Notes under the pieces: generated by a model
Database searches by the model: none
Told to the model about the DNA's origin: nothing
What the model saw: the letters and a program-made list of their open reading frames with translations, nothing else
Origin: Curtobacterium sp. MCJR17_020
GTDB taxonomy: Bacteria > Actinomycetota > Actinomycetes > Actinomycetales > Microbacteriaceae
Reading direction: 5' to 3'
DNA length: 64,000 bases
NCBI RefSeq assembly: GCF_003234365.2
Contig: NZ_CP126260.1
Coordinates: 186,001 to 250,000 of the forward strand
Shown here: positions 1 to 7,978 of the stretch, one piece after another
Layout of the letters: each line of letters opens with the position of its first letter
Numbering within the stretch: the stretch's first letter is position 1
Made by a program: the position numbers and the translations under genes

Positions 1-271
1 CAGCGCCGGGGACGACCCCGCCGCCGAGCACGCGGTCGAACTCGCCGATGCCGGTCTGCCAGCGCTGCACCGTCGTGCCGCGGGCTTCGGTGATGGGGCG
101 GGCCGCGCGGGCCCCGGTGACGGCGACGGCCGCCGTGCCCCTGGTGCCCGCCGAGACCGCCGAGGAGTCCTCGACCGTGCCCCAGGTCTGACATTCGCCG
201 CACCGGCCGACCCACTTGACACTGGTCCAGCCGCACTCGGTGCATCGGTAGAGGGACTGCGGGCGCGCCAT
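1..271 (-). CDS. radA: DNA repair protein RadA, N-terminal part (cut by window edge)
   Basis: The minus strand from the ATG at 271 reads MARPQSLYRCTECGW, followed by a second Cys pair (CGEC) and QTWGT. This is the four-cysteine zinc finger that opens RadA/Sms proteins. RadA is a cytosolic RecA-like ATPase that drives branch migration in recombinational repair. Only about 90 residues are inside the window; the ATPase and Lon-like domains lie beyond base 1. The downstream SGNH gene on the same strand ends about 10 bp upstream of this start, so the two may be cotranscribed. Identification rests on the zinc finger and flanking residues. Confidence 0.88.
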   Translation of the reverse strand, partial: MARPQSLYRCTECGWTSVKWVGRCGECQTWGTVEDSSAVSAGTRGTAAVAVTGARAARPITEARGTTVQRWQTGIGEFDRVLGGGVVPGA

Positions 272-281
272 GTCGTCGAGG

Positions 282-1247
282 CTAGGCCGTGCCGCCGACA
301 TCACCGGAGCGGTGCACCGGCTCGTCGGGCAGGGCGATCGAACCCGTCATCCGGTTGCGGATCCGTTCGACGGGACTCGGTCGGTTGGCGTGGTCGAGTG
401 CCTCGGCGCCGTCGGTGTCCTGCTCGGCCCGGGCGTTCGCGACGGCCCCGGCCTCACGCCCGAGGGTCTCCGCTTCCCGCGCCGACAGGTAGTGCCGGAT
501 CGCCGCGACCGTGTCGACCCGGGCGTCGACCGCGGGCTCGAACGCGCTCGCCCAGACCTCGTACCCCCGGTCGTTCGGGTGGAACAGGTCGCCGTAGCTG
601 TTGAAGAACGTGCGGCGGACCCCGACCCGCTTCGTGATGGTGTGCAGCGGCGCCACCGTGAGCCCGAACTCCGCGGCCACCCGGTGCACGATCTCGTTCG
701 CCACCGCCACCTTGCGCTCACGGTCCGGCACGAACATGCACGGCAGCTCGGCCACCACGGCATGCGACGGCACTGCGCCGTAGATCGCCCGGATGTTCCG
801 CTCGAACTTGTCCGGGTCGAAGTCTGCGATGTCGTTCGCCCCGATCGACACCGTGCAGATGTCGGGCGTGTACTGCCGGAGCTTCGGCAACTGGTCGCGT
901 TTGGCGCCCCACGTCGTCGACCCCGAGACGCTGAGGTTCACGACCCGCACCGACTCGTGGGAACGGTGCCGGATCCGCCGCGCCAGCAGCCCCACGTACC
1001 CGCGCGACGGAACGGTCGCACCGACGCCCTGCGCCGCCGAGTCGCCGATCGCCACATAGAGCAGCCGTCCGTCGTGCTGCTGTCGCTCGTGCCACCAGTC
1101 GGCGTGGATCGGCAGCATGTCGACCACCCGTTGCGCAGCCGCCCGTTGGCCCTTGACGCCGGCCCGTGCTCCGACGGCTGCGGCGCCGAGGACACCGGCC
1201 CCACCGAGGACGGACGTCAGGAGTGCGATGAGCGTGCGGGTCTTCAT
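282..1247 (-). CDS. SGNH/GDSL-type lipase or esterase, membrane-anchored or secreted
   Basis: The 321-aa product starts at the ATG at 1247. The longer frame runs back through the tRNA gene and is not believable. Residues 1-30 form a hydrophobic signal or anchor segment after MKTRT. GDSL block I is VAIGDS with nucleophile Ser70. GAND (136-139) supplies block III, and D220-x2-H223 in DLFHPN completes the Ser-Asp-His triad. SGNH hydrolases cleave esters of lipids, sugars or cell-wall acyl groups; the substrate cannot be read here. The C-terminal 80 residues beyond the catalytic fold are Ala/Arg-rich and unassigned. Confidence 0.85.
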   Translation of the reverse strand: MKTRTLIALLTSVLGGAGVLGAAAVGARAGVKGQRAAAQRVVDMLPIHADWWHERQQHDGRLLYVAIGDSAAQGVGATVPSRGYVGLLARRIRHRSHESVRVVNLSVSGSTTWGAKRDQLPKLRQYTPDICTVSIGANDIADFDPDKFERNIRAIYGAVPSHAVVAELPCMFVPDRERKVAVANEIVHRVAAEFGLTVAPLHTITKRVGVRRTFFNSYGDLFHPNDRGYEVWASAFEPAVDARVDTVAAIRHYLSAREAETLGREAGAVANARAEQDTDGAEALDHANRPSPVERIRNRMTGSIALPDEPVHRSGDVGGTA

Positions 1248-1390
1248 GCCGTGGACGGTACGCCCGCAGGCCGAGTCGACGACGTGGGCGGCCTGTGGGT
1301 GTGGGAAGAGCCCTGGGGGTGACCGCCTGTGGAGGGCAGGCCGATGTCGGGTGGCGTGACGGGCCTCCCGGATCGTGTAAGATCTTTCCC

Positions 1391-1480
1391 GGTACCGTGT
1401 CCGAGCGGCCGAAGGATCATGTCTCGAAAACATGTGTGGGGGCAACTCCACCGTGGGTTCAAATCCCACCGGTACCGCCA
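1391..1480 (+). tRNA. tRNA-Ser (anticodon CGA), CCA encoded
   Basis: A 7-bp acceptor stem pairs GGTACCG (1391-1397) with CGGTACC (1470-1476). The anticodon stem CATGT/ACATG closes the loop CTCGAAA, giving anticodon CGA. A long variable arm (GTGGGGGCAACTCCAC) and the T-arm GTGGG-TTCAAAT-CCCAC complete a class II serine tRNA. The discriminator G at 1477 is followed by an encoded CCA. Its 3' end is the integration site of the island to the right (see the 29-bp repeats). Confidence 0.96.
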
Positions 1481-1481
1481 C
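1453..1481 (+). repeat. attL-type direct repeat in tRNA-Ser 3' end
   Basis: Twenty-nine bases from the T-arm to one base past CCA are repeated exactly at 9021-9049. Duplication of a tRNA 3' end is the signature of tyrosine-recombinase integration that restores the tRNA. The bases flanking the match differ on both sides of the two copies. Confidence 0.9.
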
Positions 1482-1511
1482 AGAAAACCCCCGTTCAAGC
1501 GGGGGTTTTCT
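1482..1511 (+). terminator. Terminator after tRNA-Ser
   Basis: The perfect 11-bp stem AGAAAACCCCC (1482-1492) pairs with GGGGGTTTTCT (1501-1511) around an 8-nt loop and ends in a T run. A near-identical hairpin follows the other att copy at 9055, so tRNA-Ser has a terminator with or without the island. Confidence 0.85.
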
Positions 1512-1659
1512 TCGTTCAGGGAGTGGCTTTGGTGCAGACATGGTGCGCTCCTGAGCGCTCCACTCCGTGCCGCGGCTGCCTCCTACCTGGAGTGCGCTGT
1601 CGCTCGTCCTAGGGCGGGCTCCGGCGATCAGCTAGTGCACCGTACGCTCTGGTCGCCGG

Positions 1660-1845
1660 TTGCAGCGCTCCTCGATGCCACCGATGGCGCGCAAGCAGGC
1701 GTGCGCCGACGCGAACAAGCGGACCGGGTGGTTCTCGACCGTCCCGTTCCTTCGAGTACACGGTTTCCGCGTCACGGCTACGCAGACGGAAGCGGTGGAG
1801 TTCTCGAAGGCGAACGGGCGGGGCGAGCACCCGGATTCTTGCTGA
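1660..1845 (+). pseudogene. Remnant of a Doc/Fic-family toxin
   Basis: The frame contains ARKQACADANKRTGW followed by FLRVHGFRVTATQTEAVEF. This closely matches the active-site motif HxFxDxNKR and the following helix of Doc (death-on-curing) kinases, which phosphorylate EF-Tu. The motif His is Gln (CAG for CAC/T) and the motif Phe is Cys, each a single-base change, and the N-terminal half and any antitoxin gene are absent. It is therefore most likely a dead toxin fragment. The assignment rests on one motif and its spacing. Confidence 0.55.
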
Positions 1846-1852
1846 AACCTCG

Positions 1853-2014
1853 ATGCGAACGTGCATGCAGCGCGGCGATGGACGGACCGCGCTCCAACGC
1901 ATGATTGACGGCAAGACGTTGCCCCCCGACCTCGCCGAGTACGCCAGCCATGTCCTCCGCTCACAACGAGACACAGGTCACGGCCCGCTGCGCGAACTCT
2001 TGAAGCCCGCTTGA
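1853..2014 (+). other. Unknown small ORF or gene 3' fragment (53 codons)
   Basis: A frame from the ATG at 1853 to the TGA at 2012 encodes GRTALQRMIDGKTLPPDLAEY and ends GPLRELLKPA. Its composition looks protein-like rather than random, and it begins right behind the Doc remnant. No family is recognised. It may be the tail of a decayed gene or a small antitoxin-like protein. Confidence 0.25.
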
Positions 2015-2104
2015 GCAGCCAGCGTCCTGCTCTTCTGCCACCTGCGGCGGAGGGAACTTCGCTTACTTCGAGAGCTTGCGAGCCGCTGTAGGGGTGAAAT
2101 CCGG

Positions 2105-2135
2105 TTGACCGCCTCAACCCGAACTGGCATAAGAT
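2105..2135 (+). promoter_or_regulatory. Possible promoter in the otherwise empty stretch 2015-2474
   Basis: TTGACC (2105-2110) and TAAGAT (2130-2135) are separated by 19 bp within an AT-rich patch that stands out from its surroundings. The next plausible gene starts about 340 bp downstream. Nothing else in 2015-2474 could be assigned. Confidence 0.25.
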
Positions 2136-2474
2136 ACATTATCAGCGCGCAATGTGCCGAAGTGCCGCGTACGCGCGTGTGTGAGCTTCTCGCGTAGACA
2201 GGGCGGCGCGTAGTCCGGTACCGCTCATGGCACCGGGACTATGGTGATCCCCATCGTGGCGGCATCGCCATGCTCATAAGGCTGAGCGACTGCGCTGCCT
2301 AACGGCCCAAGAATAGAGCGCGTCGACGCGACGGTTCCTTGCATGAGATGCCAACTATCGCTTTACTGGTTTCGATGGTCCGCGATGCTCGGGACCTGTG
2401 AACATCAGAACGCGGAGCGATTCCAATCGACTTCCGTCTCACGGCGGGCTTCAAACAATGATGTAGGGGTGTGT

Positions 2475-3320
2475 ATGGTGGATCCGTTGGTTGTTTCTGT
2501 CGCGTCGGCCGCCAAGGCTGTTGATGCGACCTCGGCCGAGAGTGTGAAAGTTGCGGGCAACTTGTTCACGCGGCTTCTAGGTCCTTTGGCAGACGAGATG
2601 GGCGCGCGTCTCGCCGAAAAATACCGGATGGGCAACGTGCAAAAAGTTGTGGAAAGGGCCGCGTCGAAAGTTGCGTTAGCTGATAATGGCGCGGTGCCTG
2701 CCCGCGTCGCGGCCGCCGTTTTCGATGCGGCGCAGTGGGCTGAAGAGGAGTTTGTGACCGAATACCTGAGCGGAGTGCTGGCTGCGGCACGAACCCCAGA
2801 GGGTCGGGATGACAGCGCAGTTGCGTGGACTGCGCTAGTCGGCCGGATGTCGACCTCGGCCATCAAAATGCACTACGCAATATACTCCGCGATCCATGCC
2901 TTAGTTGCGGGGCAAGAGATAAGCACACTCAATCAAATCATCGATCGTGACCTGTATGTCTCAGGCGATGCTGCGATGAACGTGATTGGAGATCGTACGG
3001 ACGGAACGTTATTGGAGGAGGCGCTCCATCTGCTAAATGCAGAGAACTTACTCAATACTCAAGCTTGGGGGCCGGTGAATTACTTGGGGCAGAAGTATCG
3101 GCGCGAGTTCCCTGAGACCGGGGTCGTCCTCCGGATGACTCCACGTGGAATTTTGCTTATTTTGCAAGCATTCGGTCACGCGCAGCCGGACACCTTAGAG
3201 ATCACTCGGGGTGAGCTGGTGCTGAAGCTAGACGAGTCTGAGCGTGATGATGTCCCCCAGTTGCCGGTTTCCTGGGTAGATTCATTGCCCGAAAAGGCAC
3301 AAGGCTGGACGTTAGTTTAA
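2475..3320 (+). CDS. Hypothetical protein resembling Abi-alpha/DUF4393
   Basis: The 281-aa product starts at the ATG at 2475 behind GTAGGGGTG. An in-frame upstream extension to 2343 has atypical composition and is not used. The N-terminal third is helical (AKAVDATSAESVKVAGNLF, then LLGPLADEMGARLAEKYR), followed by a conserved-looking helix around QWAEEEFVTEYLSGVLAAA. This pattern recalls DUF4393 (Abi-alpha), a family found in phage-defence contexts. There is no signal peptide. Lower GC and TTA/ATA codons mark it as foreign to the flanking genome. The family call is an inference from the helix pattern and island context; the protein could be an unrelated helical island gene. Confidence 0.6.
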   Translation: MVDPLVVSVASAAKAVDATSAESVKVAGNLFTRLLGPLADEMGARLAEKYRMGNVQKVVERAASKVALADNGAVPARVAAAVFDAAQWAEEEFVTEYLSGVLAAARTPEGRDDSAVAWTALVGRMSTSAIKMHYAIYSAIHALVAGQEISTLNQIIDRDLYVSGDAAMNVIGDRTDGTLLEEALHLLNAENLLNTQAWGPVNYLGQKYRREFPETGVVLRMTPRGILLILQAFGHAQPDTLEITRGELVLKLDESERDDVPQLPVSWVDSLPEKAQGWTLV

Positions 3321-3437
3321 CGGAAGTCCAGTAGAGCAGCGATAAATAAGGTGCCTTGGTATCAAAGCGTGCGCGTTCCATTCGGTTACGCTCCCCGCGA
3401 CGAGCTCACCTCGCTGCACGAGCGACGTAGGGCGTGA

Positions 3438-3719
3438 GTTCCGCAAGCATCAACGCACCTCCTCGCTGTAGCGACCTTCCAGAGTGGCCAGGCTTTCGGC
3501 ACCCTCGCGAACCGCCTCGTTAGCCGCGGACTGATCATGCGGACGGCCGGACGCGGTCGGCGCATCGAGCACAGCCTCACCGGCGACGGTCGGGACGCAC
3601 TCGAGCAGGGCACTCACGTCGCAATTGCCGCTCTACACATAGCGCCCGTTATCGGATGCTTTCGACTTAGCGAGCGTGGACGCCGGCGGTGCGTTCGTTG
3701 CGATCGCTTGAGCAAGTAA
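3438..3719 (+). pseudogene. Fragment of a winged-helix (MarR-like) regulator
   Basis: The open frame encodes FGTLANRLVSRGLIMRT, then RIEHSLTGDGRDALEQG. This is the recognition-helix to wing segment typical of MarR/PadR-type regulators (LxxRGLIxR, then LTxxGRxALE). No start codon or N-terminal dimerisation helices precede it, and after residue 60 the frame drifts into Arg/Cys-rich sequence before the TAA. It is a decayed gene piece. The sequence from 3720 to 4062 holds no recognisable gene. Confidence 0.4.
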
Positions 3720-4062
3720 GTCATGTCGAGGTCGCCGACGCGTCCACGTGGCTGCTAGCTCGAGCTTCATTTGCCTCGGCCATGGGCACTTCACCCCTCG
3801 ACAACGTGGTCCGAGAATCACTGTTATCGGAACTGAGGACACAGGGGTGGGTAGACGGAGGGTTCGCTCGGCAGTCCTTCGCGCAGGAGGGGAACGCTCG
3901 ATTCAGTGGGTGTGCTCGCGGCGACAGAACTTGGTCGAGGTGCGGTCACATGGCGGCGTTCGCCCTGGCGAGCAGGACGCCGCCAACTTCTCTTGAGCGC
4001 CGGGTTGGCTGGCGGGCGCTGGCGCTGCGGCACGCGTCGGGACGCTGGCAGAGGGTCATCTA

Positions 4063-4141
4063 GTGACGCCGGTCAGGGCAGGCTCAAACCATGGGGTCAC
4101 TTGGTGGCGCCGGTGAGGGTGGGTTTCGAGGCCTGGGGTCA
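4063..4141. repeat. Two imperfect tandem copies of a 37/38-bp sequence
   Basis: Copy one (4063-4099) starts GTGACGCCGGTCAGGG and ends ATGGGGTCA. Copy two (4104-4141) starts GTGGCGCCGGTGAGGG and ends CTGGGGTCA. The start resembles the inner end of the nearby IS481 element (GTGACGCCGGTGCGG), so these may be decayed transposon ends. That link is inference. Confidence 0.4.
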
Positions 4142-4146
4142 TGCTC

Positions 4147-4254
4147 CACGCCCCAGCGGTACGGCCGCTGATAGTCGGGGATGGAGAAGTTGTAGTCGTC
4201 CGAGAAAACCTTGTCGAGGGATTGCTCAGCCGCGTGGAGCCCGGTCGTCGCCAT
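4147..4254 (-). pseudogene. N-terminal fragment of a DUF262 (GmrS-like) protein
   Basis: Reading from the ATG at 4254: MATTGLHAAEQSLDKVF, then NFSIPDYQRPYRWG. The IPxYQRPYxW motif defines the start of DUF262, the domain of the GmrSD type IV modification-dependent restriction systems and related defence proteins. The similarity ends abruptly at about residue 36, where the sequence becomes Pro-rich. The rest of the roughly 600-residue protein is missing, so this is a broken remnant. Confidence 0.6.
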
Positions 4255-4582
4255 TCGTCGAGCGTATACAAACGGCCGCTGCACGACAGGCCCCCGATCG
4301 GTGGCGGCGGGCTGGGCTGGTGCCCATGACCCTGGTTTCCTTCGAGGCCTTTAGGCAGGCGGGAACGTCGCCCACAGCCGACAGCGCGACTTGCGCAAGC
4401 ACGGTCCCTCACCTGCACGATGACCGATTGCTGACCGGGCAGGGTCCCCAGTCGCTCGGGACGTGGAGGGTGACGCGGGCGCTGTATGGCACGGGGCGCT
4501 GCGTCGTGCCCTCGTGCTTCCACGTCAGCCGCGCGCCGTGTTCGGCTTCGCACTTCCCGGGCCGGGCTGGGCCGGCCCGAGA

Positions 4583-4607
4583 GTGAGTGAACGAAGCGAA
4601 CACTCAC
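4583..4607. other. Short hairpin in a gene-free stretch (4255-4717)
   Basis: GTGAGTG (4583-4589) pairs with CACTCAC (4601-4607) around an 11-nt loop, just after the palindromic GGGCCGGCCC-like run. There is no T run, so terminator function is uncertain. Nothing else could be assigned between 4255 and 4700; frames there lack consistent codon usage. Confidence 0.3.
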
Positions 4608-4964
4608 GGCTGATCGGGACCAATACAGGATCGCCCTAGGGACGCCCCACGACACAGAGCGCCGCGAAAGGACGACAGCGAGCGGAGCTGCTCACGTCCT
4701 TGCCCTAGGTTGCGTTCATGACTAAGAACATCAGAGAAGTGCACGCCATCACCTACGAGGGCTTTGTGAACGAGGCGATCAACGTTGGCCCGGACGACGA
4801 ATCGCTCGATCAGTTCATCCGACGTCTTGAGACCTACGGGGTCAGCGTTGAAGGGGAGTGGCGCGTTTACTGGCCTACGTCAGGTCCCTGGTTCGTCGCT
4901 GATCGCCTCTCTGAGCGTGCAGCGCGCGTTGTCGAGAGACTCTTGAACGATCAACGCTTCATGC

Positions 4965-5987
4965 CTAGCTGTATGAGGCCATGACGTTGGTGACGCCGGT
5001 GCGGAGACGAGTAGCGGGTGGCATGTTGCCGGCGGTGGTGTGGGGCCGATGGTAGTTGTAGTGCACGTTCCACACCTTCAGGGCGTCCGCGCGCTGCTGT
5101 TCTGAGGTGAAGGTGCGGGCGTAGAGGAACTCGTCGGCGAGGATCCGGTTGTAGCGCTCAACCTTCCCGTTATGCCGGGGCGTGTAGGGCCGTGTCCGTT
5201 GGTGCCGGGACGCGTGTGCGAGCACGATGCGGTGGAACCGGTCGGCGCGGTAGTTGGAGCCGTTGTCGGTCACGACCCTCGTCAACCGGGTGATGCCGTG
5301 CGCTTGGAAGAACGCTCTCGCGCGGGTGAAGAACCCGATCGTGGTCGCCGCGGTCTCATCCGGCAGGTGCTCGGTGTAGGCCAGCCTCGAGTACCCGTCG
5401 ATCGCGGAGTGCAGGAACACATACCCGGGGCGTTTCCCACCTGTCGCGCGGTCCTTCGTGCGTGCCCGGCCGGTGGCGCGGTGTTGGTCGGAGCCGCGGC
5501 CGTGGACGCGCCAGCCGCCGCCGTCAGGGATCCGGCCGACCTTCTTCACGTCCAGGTGCACCATGTGCCCCGGATACCGGGCCGTGATCGTCCGCGGCGT
5601 CCGATTTACCTCCCCGTCGGGGTCGATGTGGCGGCGACGGTTCAACCCGAGCCGGTCCAGAACCCGGGTTACCGTCCGCACCGAGATGACCACCTGGTCT
5701 GCGGCGAGTTCGGTCACGATGCGGCGAGCCGAGTGCTTGCCGTCACGGCGGAGTTGCTCGATCCGAGACACGACGTGCGCGGGCGTCGCGGTCGGTGACG
5801 TTCCGGGCGCGCTGGAGCGGTCCTCGAGACCGAGACCGCCGTGCTGCCGCCACCGGTTCACCCACTTCGACGCGCACGCCCGTGAGATGCCCATCTCGGC
5901 GGCGACATGGCTGATGGGGCGGGTGCGGCAGCGTTCGATGAGGCGGCGGCGGCCCTCGACGGACAGCGGGGCGTTACGGTGGGTCAC
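4965..5987 (-). CDS. IS481-family DDE transposase
   Basis: 340 aa. An N-terminal helix-turn-helix lies at about residues 25-50 (SHVAAEMGISRACASKWVNR). The integrase-like catalytic core has D146 (HLDVKK), D241 (VTDNGSN) and E277 (GKVERYN), giving the classical DD(35)E spacing. The last codons run past the IS end: the Ser codon straddles base 4970, and the TAG stop (4967-4965) comes from the CCTAGC target duplication. This is a known habit of IS481 elements inserting at CTAG. The enzyme appears full length and active. Confidence 0.95.
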   Translation of the reverse strand: MTHRNAPLSVEGRRRLIERCRTRPISHVAAEMGISRACASKWVNRWRQHGGLGLEDRSSAPGTSPTATPAHVVSRIEQLRRDGKHSARRIVTELAADQVVISVRTVTRVLDRLGLNRRRHIDPDGEVNRTPRTITARYPGHMVHLDVKKVGRIPDGGGWRVHGRGSDQHRATGRARTKDRATGGKRPGYVFLHSAIDGYSRLAYTEHLPDETAATTIGFFTRARAFFQAHGITRLTRVVTDNGSNYRADRFHRIVLAHASRHQRTRPYTPRHNGKVERYNRILADEFLYARTFTSEQQRADALKVWNVHYNYHRPHTTAGNMPPATRLRTGVTNVMASYS

Positions 5988-6094
5988 GAAGCGGGTCCTT
6001 GCAGGTCGGAACGGTTGTCAGCACTTCCATCCAACCGACAACGGACCCGCTTCTTCACACCCACCCGACGTCTACAACGTCATGACCCACAACA
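4970..6094. mobile_element. IS481-family insertion sequence, 1125 bp, complete
   Basis: Terminal inverted repeats begin TGTATGAGGCCATGACGTTG (left, 4970) and TGTTGTGGGTCATGACGTTG (right, from 6094 inward); they match at 19 of 26 positions. The element is flanked by a 6-bp direct duplication CCTAGC (4964-4969 and 6095-6100), which fits the NCTAGN target known for IS481. It carries a single transposase gene on the minus strand. Intact ends, intact duplication and an intact ORF indicate a recent insertion. Confidence 0.95.
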
Positions 6095-6534
6095 CCTAGC
6101 GTGTCCACCGGGTGGCACCACGAACCAGTTGACGGCGCGAGAGCAGTCGCCTCGCTGACAGATCGGCAAGTTGGCCCGGAATGGCGTCATGGCACGGACC
6201 TCACGGCATCGTCCGACCGCCAGACAGACGGCTGGGTCCGAGTGTGGATGCGGTTCAGTCCGGAGACCCGTACCAATCGTGCAAGTTCGAACCTCGAACA
6301 GGCTTCTGCAGGCGTGCGCACCGTCTTCGTCGAGTCTGTCGACTGAGGTGTCGGGCTTGGCCGTGCTGTACCCCGACCGGCCCTGAACTCGATGCGTCCC
6401 CGGACCGGACAAGTGCCGCCTCTACCGCGTCCGGTGAGCAACCGGGCACCGGACGGCCCCCTTCACCGGCAAGTTGAACAGCCTTGGGTTTGACGTCATT
6501 GCAGTCCCGCTGCGGAGCGGCAGAGGACGATACC

Positions 6535-6576
6535 CATCGCCGCCATCGCCGCCATCGCCGCCATCGCCGCCATCGC
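6535..6576. repeat. 9-bp tandem repeat, unit CATCGCCGC, about 4.7 copies
   Basis: The unit is repeated perfectly from 6535 to 6576 in the gap between the split gene (ends 6346) and the gene at 6659. The unit length is a multiple of three but no convincing reading frame covers it. It ends about 80 bp upstream of the next start codon, outside the likely core promoter. Nothing else is recognised in 6347-6600. Confidence 0.8.
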
Positions 6577-6658
6577 ACGTGCGACCGCGCGAAAGCGCGC
6601 AGTGGGCAAACGTCGGTAGCGCTTAGGATAAGCTTACGCGCCACGCTAGAGTGCCTAC

Positions 6659-7696
6659 GTGAACCTTCTGGGGAAGTTGGCTTTGGGCACGTCCGACATT
6701 CGTCGGAATCTCGAGGAGAAGCTCGCGTCGGGCTATCTGGCATCGGACGTCGGACGGGCTGCGCGAGACGCGAGTGCGCTTTGGGAGACCACTCTGGTCG
6801 CGAGCGGCCACAACTGGACGAACACTTATCTCTACAACCAGACGGAGGACCTCGCCGCGCTTGGCTGGACTGGCGCGCCCGACCTTCACCTGATACGTAG
6901 AACTAACAATGACGCGAAGCACGGAACGCCAATCTCAGCGACCGCGGACGATATCCTAGTTGCTTTGCAGCGGCTGGAACGCTTAAGCTCTTCGCTCGAG
7001 CCGATTGTTCCTGGACTGAGACAGAACATAAATGAGCCACGATTGCGCCGCATCGTTTGCGCCATCTACGACTACTTTGCTCAGGGTGAGACGGAGTTTG
7101 CGTTCCTTGAAGCCAGGCCAGCCGACACGTGGATGACGTGCAACCGCCTGGACGCGTTCCAGGTGAACTCCACCGATGAGGCAGAGGTCCGCGCCGGACT
7201 CGAGATGCTTGACGGCTGGAAGTATGACCCATCGGAGTTCGAGGATCTCCGAAGCTCCCTCAGAGAGTCTGACAACGAGCTCTGGAGAATCGCAACGTTC
7301 ACTGCTCAGTATGAGGACGCGTACTCGATCGTGTCGCAGTTTCAACATGATCGGAAGCTGCTCCGAGGCCTCCACCGTGACGACGATCTTTCGAACGTTC
7401 TGGTCACGCTATGCCTAGTTCGCTCGCGCGATTCCGCGATCGGCGACGTCGATGGTTTACTTCGAGCCGCGGCCGAGGCGGGCCTGGTTTCGCGGCGACG
7501 TGACCTCCGAGAGTTGGCCGCGGCAGTGATCGGCATGTTCAATCAGCTCGCGTCCGAACGCCATTACGTGATCATCGTCGACCGCGCCAACCCTCAGGTT
7601 TACGATCAGGAGCGCGAGCGGAATCCACTAGCAGTCGACCCACATCACGGGCTGTTGATGACTCAGGAGGGAGTGCTTTTCGTACGCACGCCCTGA
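6659..7696 (+). CDS. Unknown protein with a HEPN-like RxxxxxxH motif
   Basis: 345 aa, GTG start at 6659. TAGAGT (6647-6652) lies 6 nt upstream and TTAGGA (6623-6628) 18 bp before that, so transcription is probably leaderless. The N-terminal 90 residues are helical and end GAPDLHLIRRTNNDAKHG. R81-x6-H88 fits the R-x4-6-H signature of HEPN ribonucleases and of HEPN-like domains in immunity proteins. The middle and C-terminus (RANPQVYDQERER, then HHGLLMTQEGVLFV) match nothing I recognise. No transmembrane segment. It sits in a tRNA-borne island with defence remnants, so a defence role is a reasonable guess but not shown. Confidence 0.72.
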   Translation: MNLLGKLALGTSDIRRNLEEKLASGYLASDVGRAARDASALWETTLVASGHNWTNTYLYNQTEDLAALGWTGAPDLHLIRRTNNDAKHGTPISATADDILVALQRLERLSSSLEPIVPGLRQNINEPRLRRIVCAIYDYFAQGETEFAFLEARPADTWMTCNRLDAFQVNSTDEAEVRAGLEMLDGWKYDPSEFEDLRSSLRESDNELWRIATFTAQYEDAYSIVSQFQHDRKLLRGLHRDDDLSNVLVTLCLVRSRDSAIGDVDGLLRAAAEAGLVSRRRDLRELAAAVIGMFNQLASERHYVIIVDRANPQVYDQERERNPLAVDPHHGLLMTQEGVLFVRTP

Positions 7697-7769
7697 CCGC
7701 CGACAGACCGGGATCGGCTGGACCGGTCAGGGGCCGAGCGACGCCGCCGCGCAGGTCGACCGGTGATAG

Positions 7770-7940
7770 GGCGACGAGCACGCTCAGGCTGCGCTGGCGG
7801 CCATTGAGCAGGTCGACGAGCTCGTTGAACGCTGGGTTGCCGCCCAGCAGGCCGGTCGGGATGGTCGGCTGTCACCTACATCCGAAGACGGTCCCAATGT
7901 AAACTCTGGCCCCGGCGATTCCGACATGCATAGCATATAA
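7770..7940 (+). other. Possible 3' fragment of a lost gene
   Basis: The frame encodes ALAAIEQVDELVERWVAAQQ, then AGRDGRLSPTSEDGPN, ending at the TAA at 7938. It has amphipathic helix character but no start codon or family match. It could equally be chance coding in the 280-bp gap 7697-7978, which otherwise holds nothing recognisable. Confidence 0.2.
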
Positions 7941-7978
7941 CCAGCGACTCACCTTGCCTGGTGTTTCAGTCCGGGCGA

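Larger units (their letters stand above)
4718..6346 (+). pseudogene. Unknown gene split in frame by the IS481 element (4718-4969 + 6101-6346)
   Basis: Codons 1-84 run from the ATG at 4718 to the CCT AGC at 4964-4969. After the IS, codons continue in the same frame at 6101 (GTGTCCACC...) to the TGA at 6344. Removing the IS and one copy of its CCTAGC duplication restores a continuous frame of about 165 residues, beginning MTKNIREVHAITYEGFVNE. A TAGGTT hexamer at 4706-4711 sits 6 nt before the ATG, the spacing of a leaderless promoter. No domain is recognised. The upstream half still has a stop shortly inside the IS (88 aa) and could yield a truncated protein. Confidence 0.75.

Noticed and set aside
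282..1541. Long form of the SGNH hydrolase starting at 1541
   Set aside because: The extra 98 codons read antisense through tRNA-Ser and its terminator; the signal-peptide-like MKTRTL start at 1247 is preferred.
1329..1904. 191-codon frame running through tRNA-Ser
   Set aside because: It crosses a structural RNA gene and its terminator; coding there is not credible.
6535..6576. 9-bp array as an origin or iteron block
   Set aside because: No replication gene nearby, GC-rich units, short span; simple microsatellite is sufficient.
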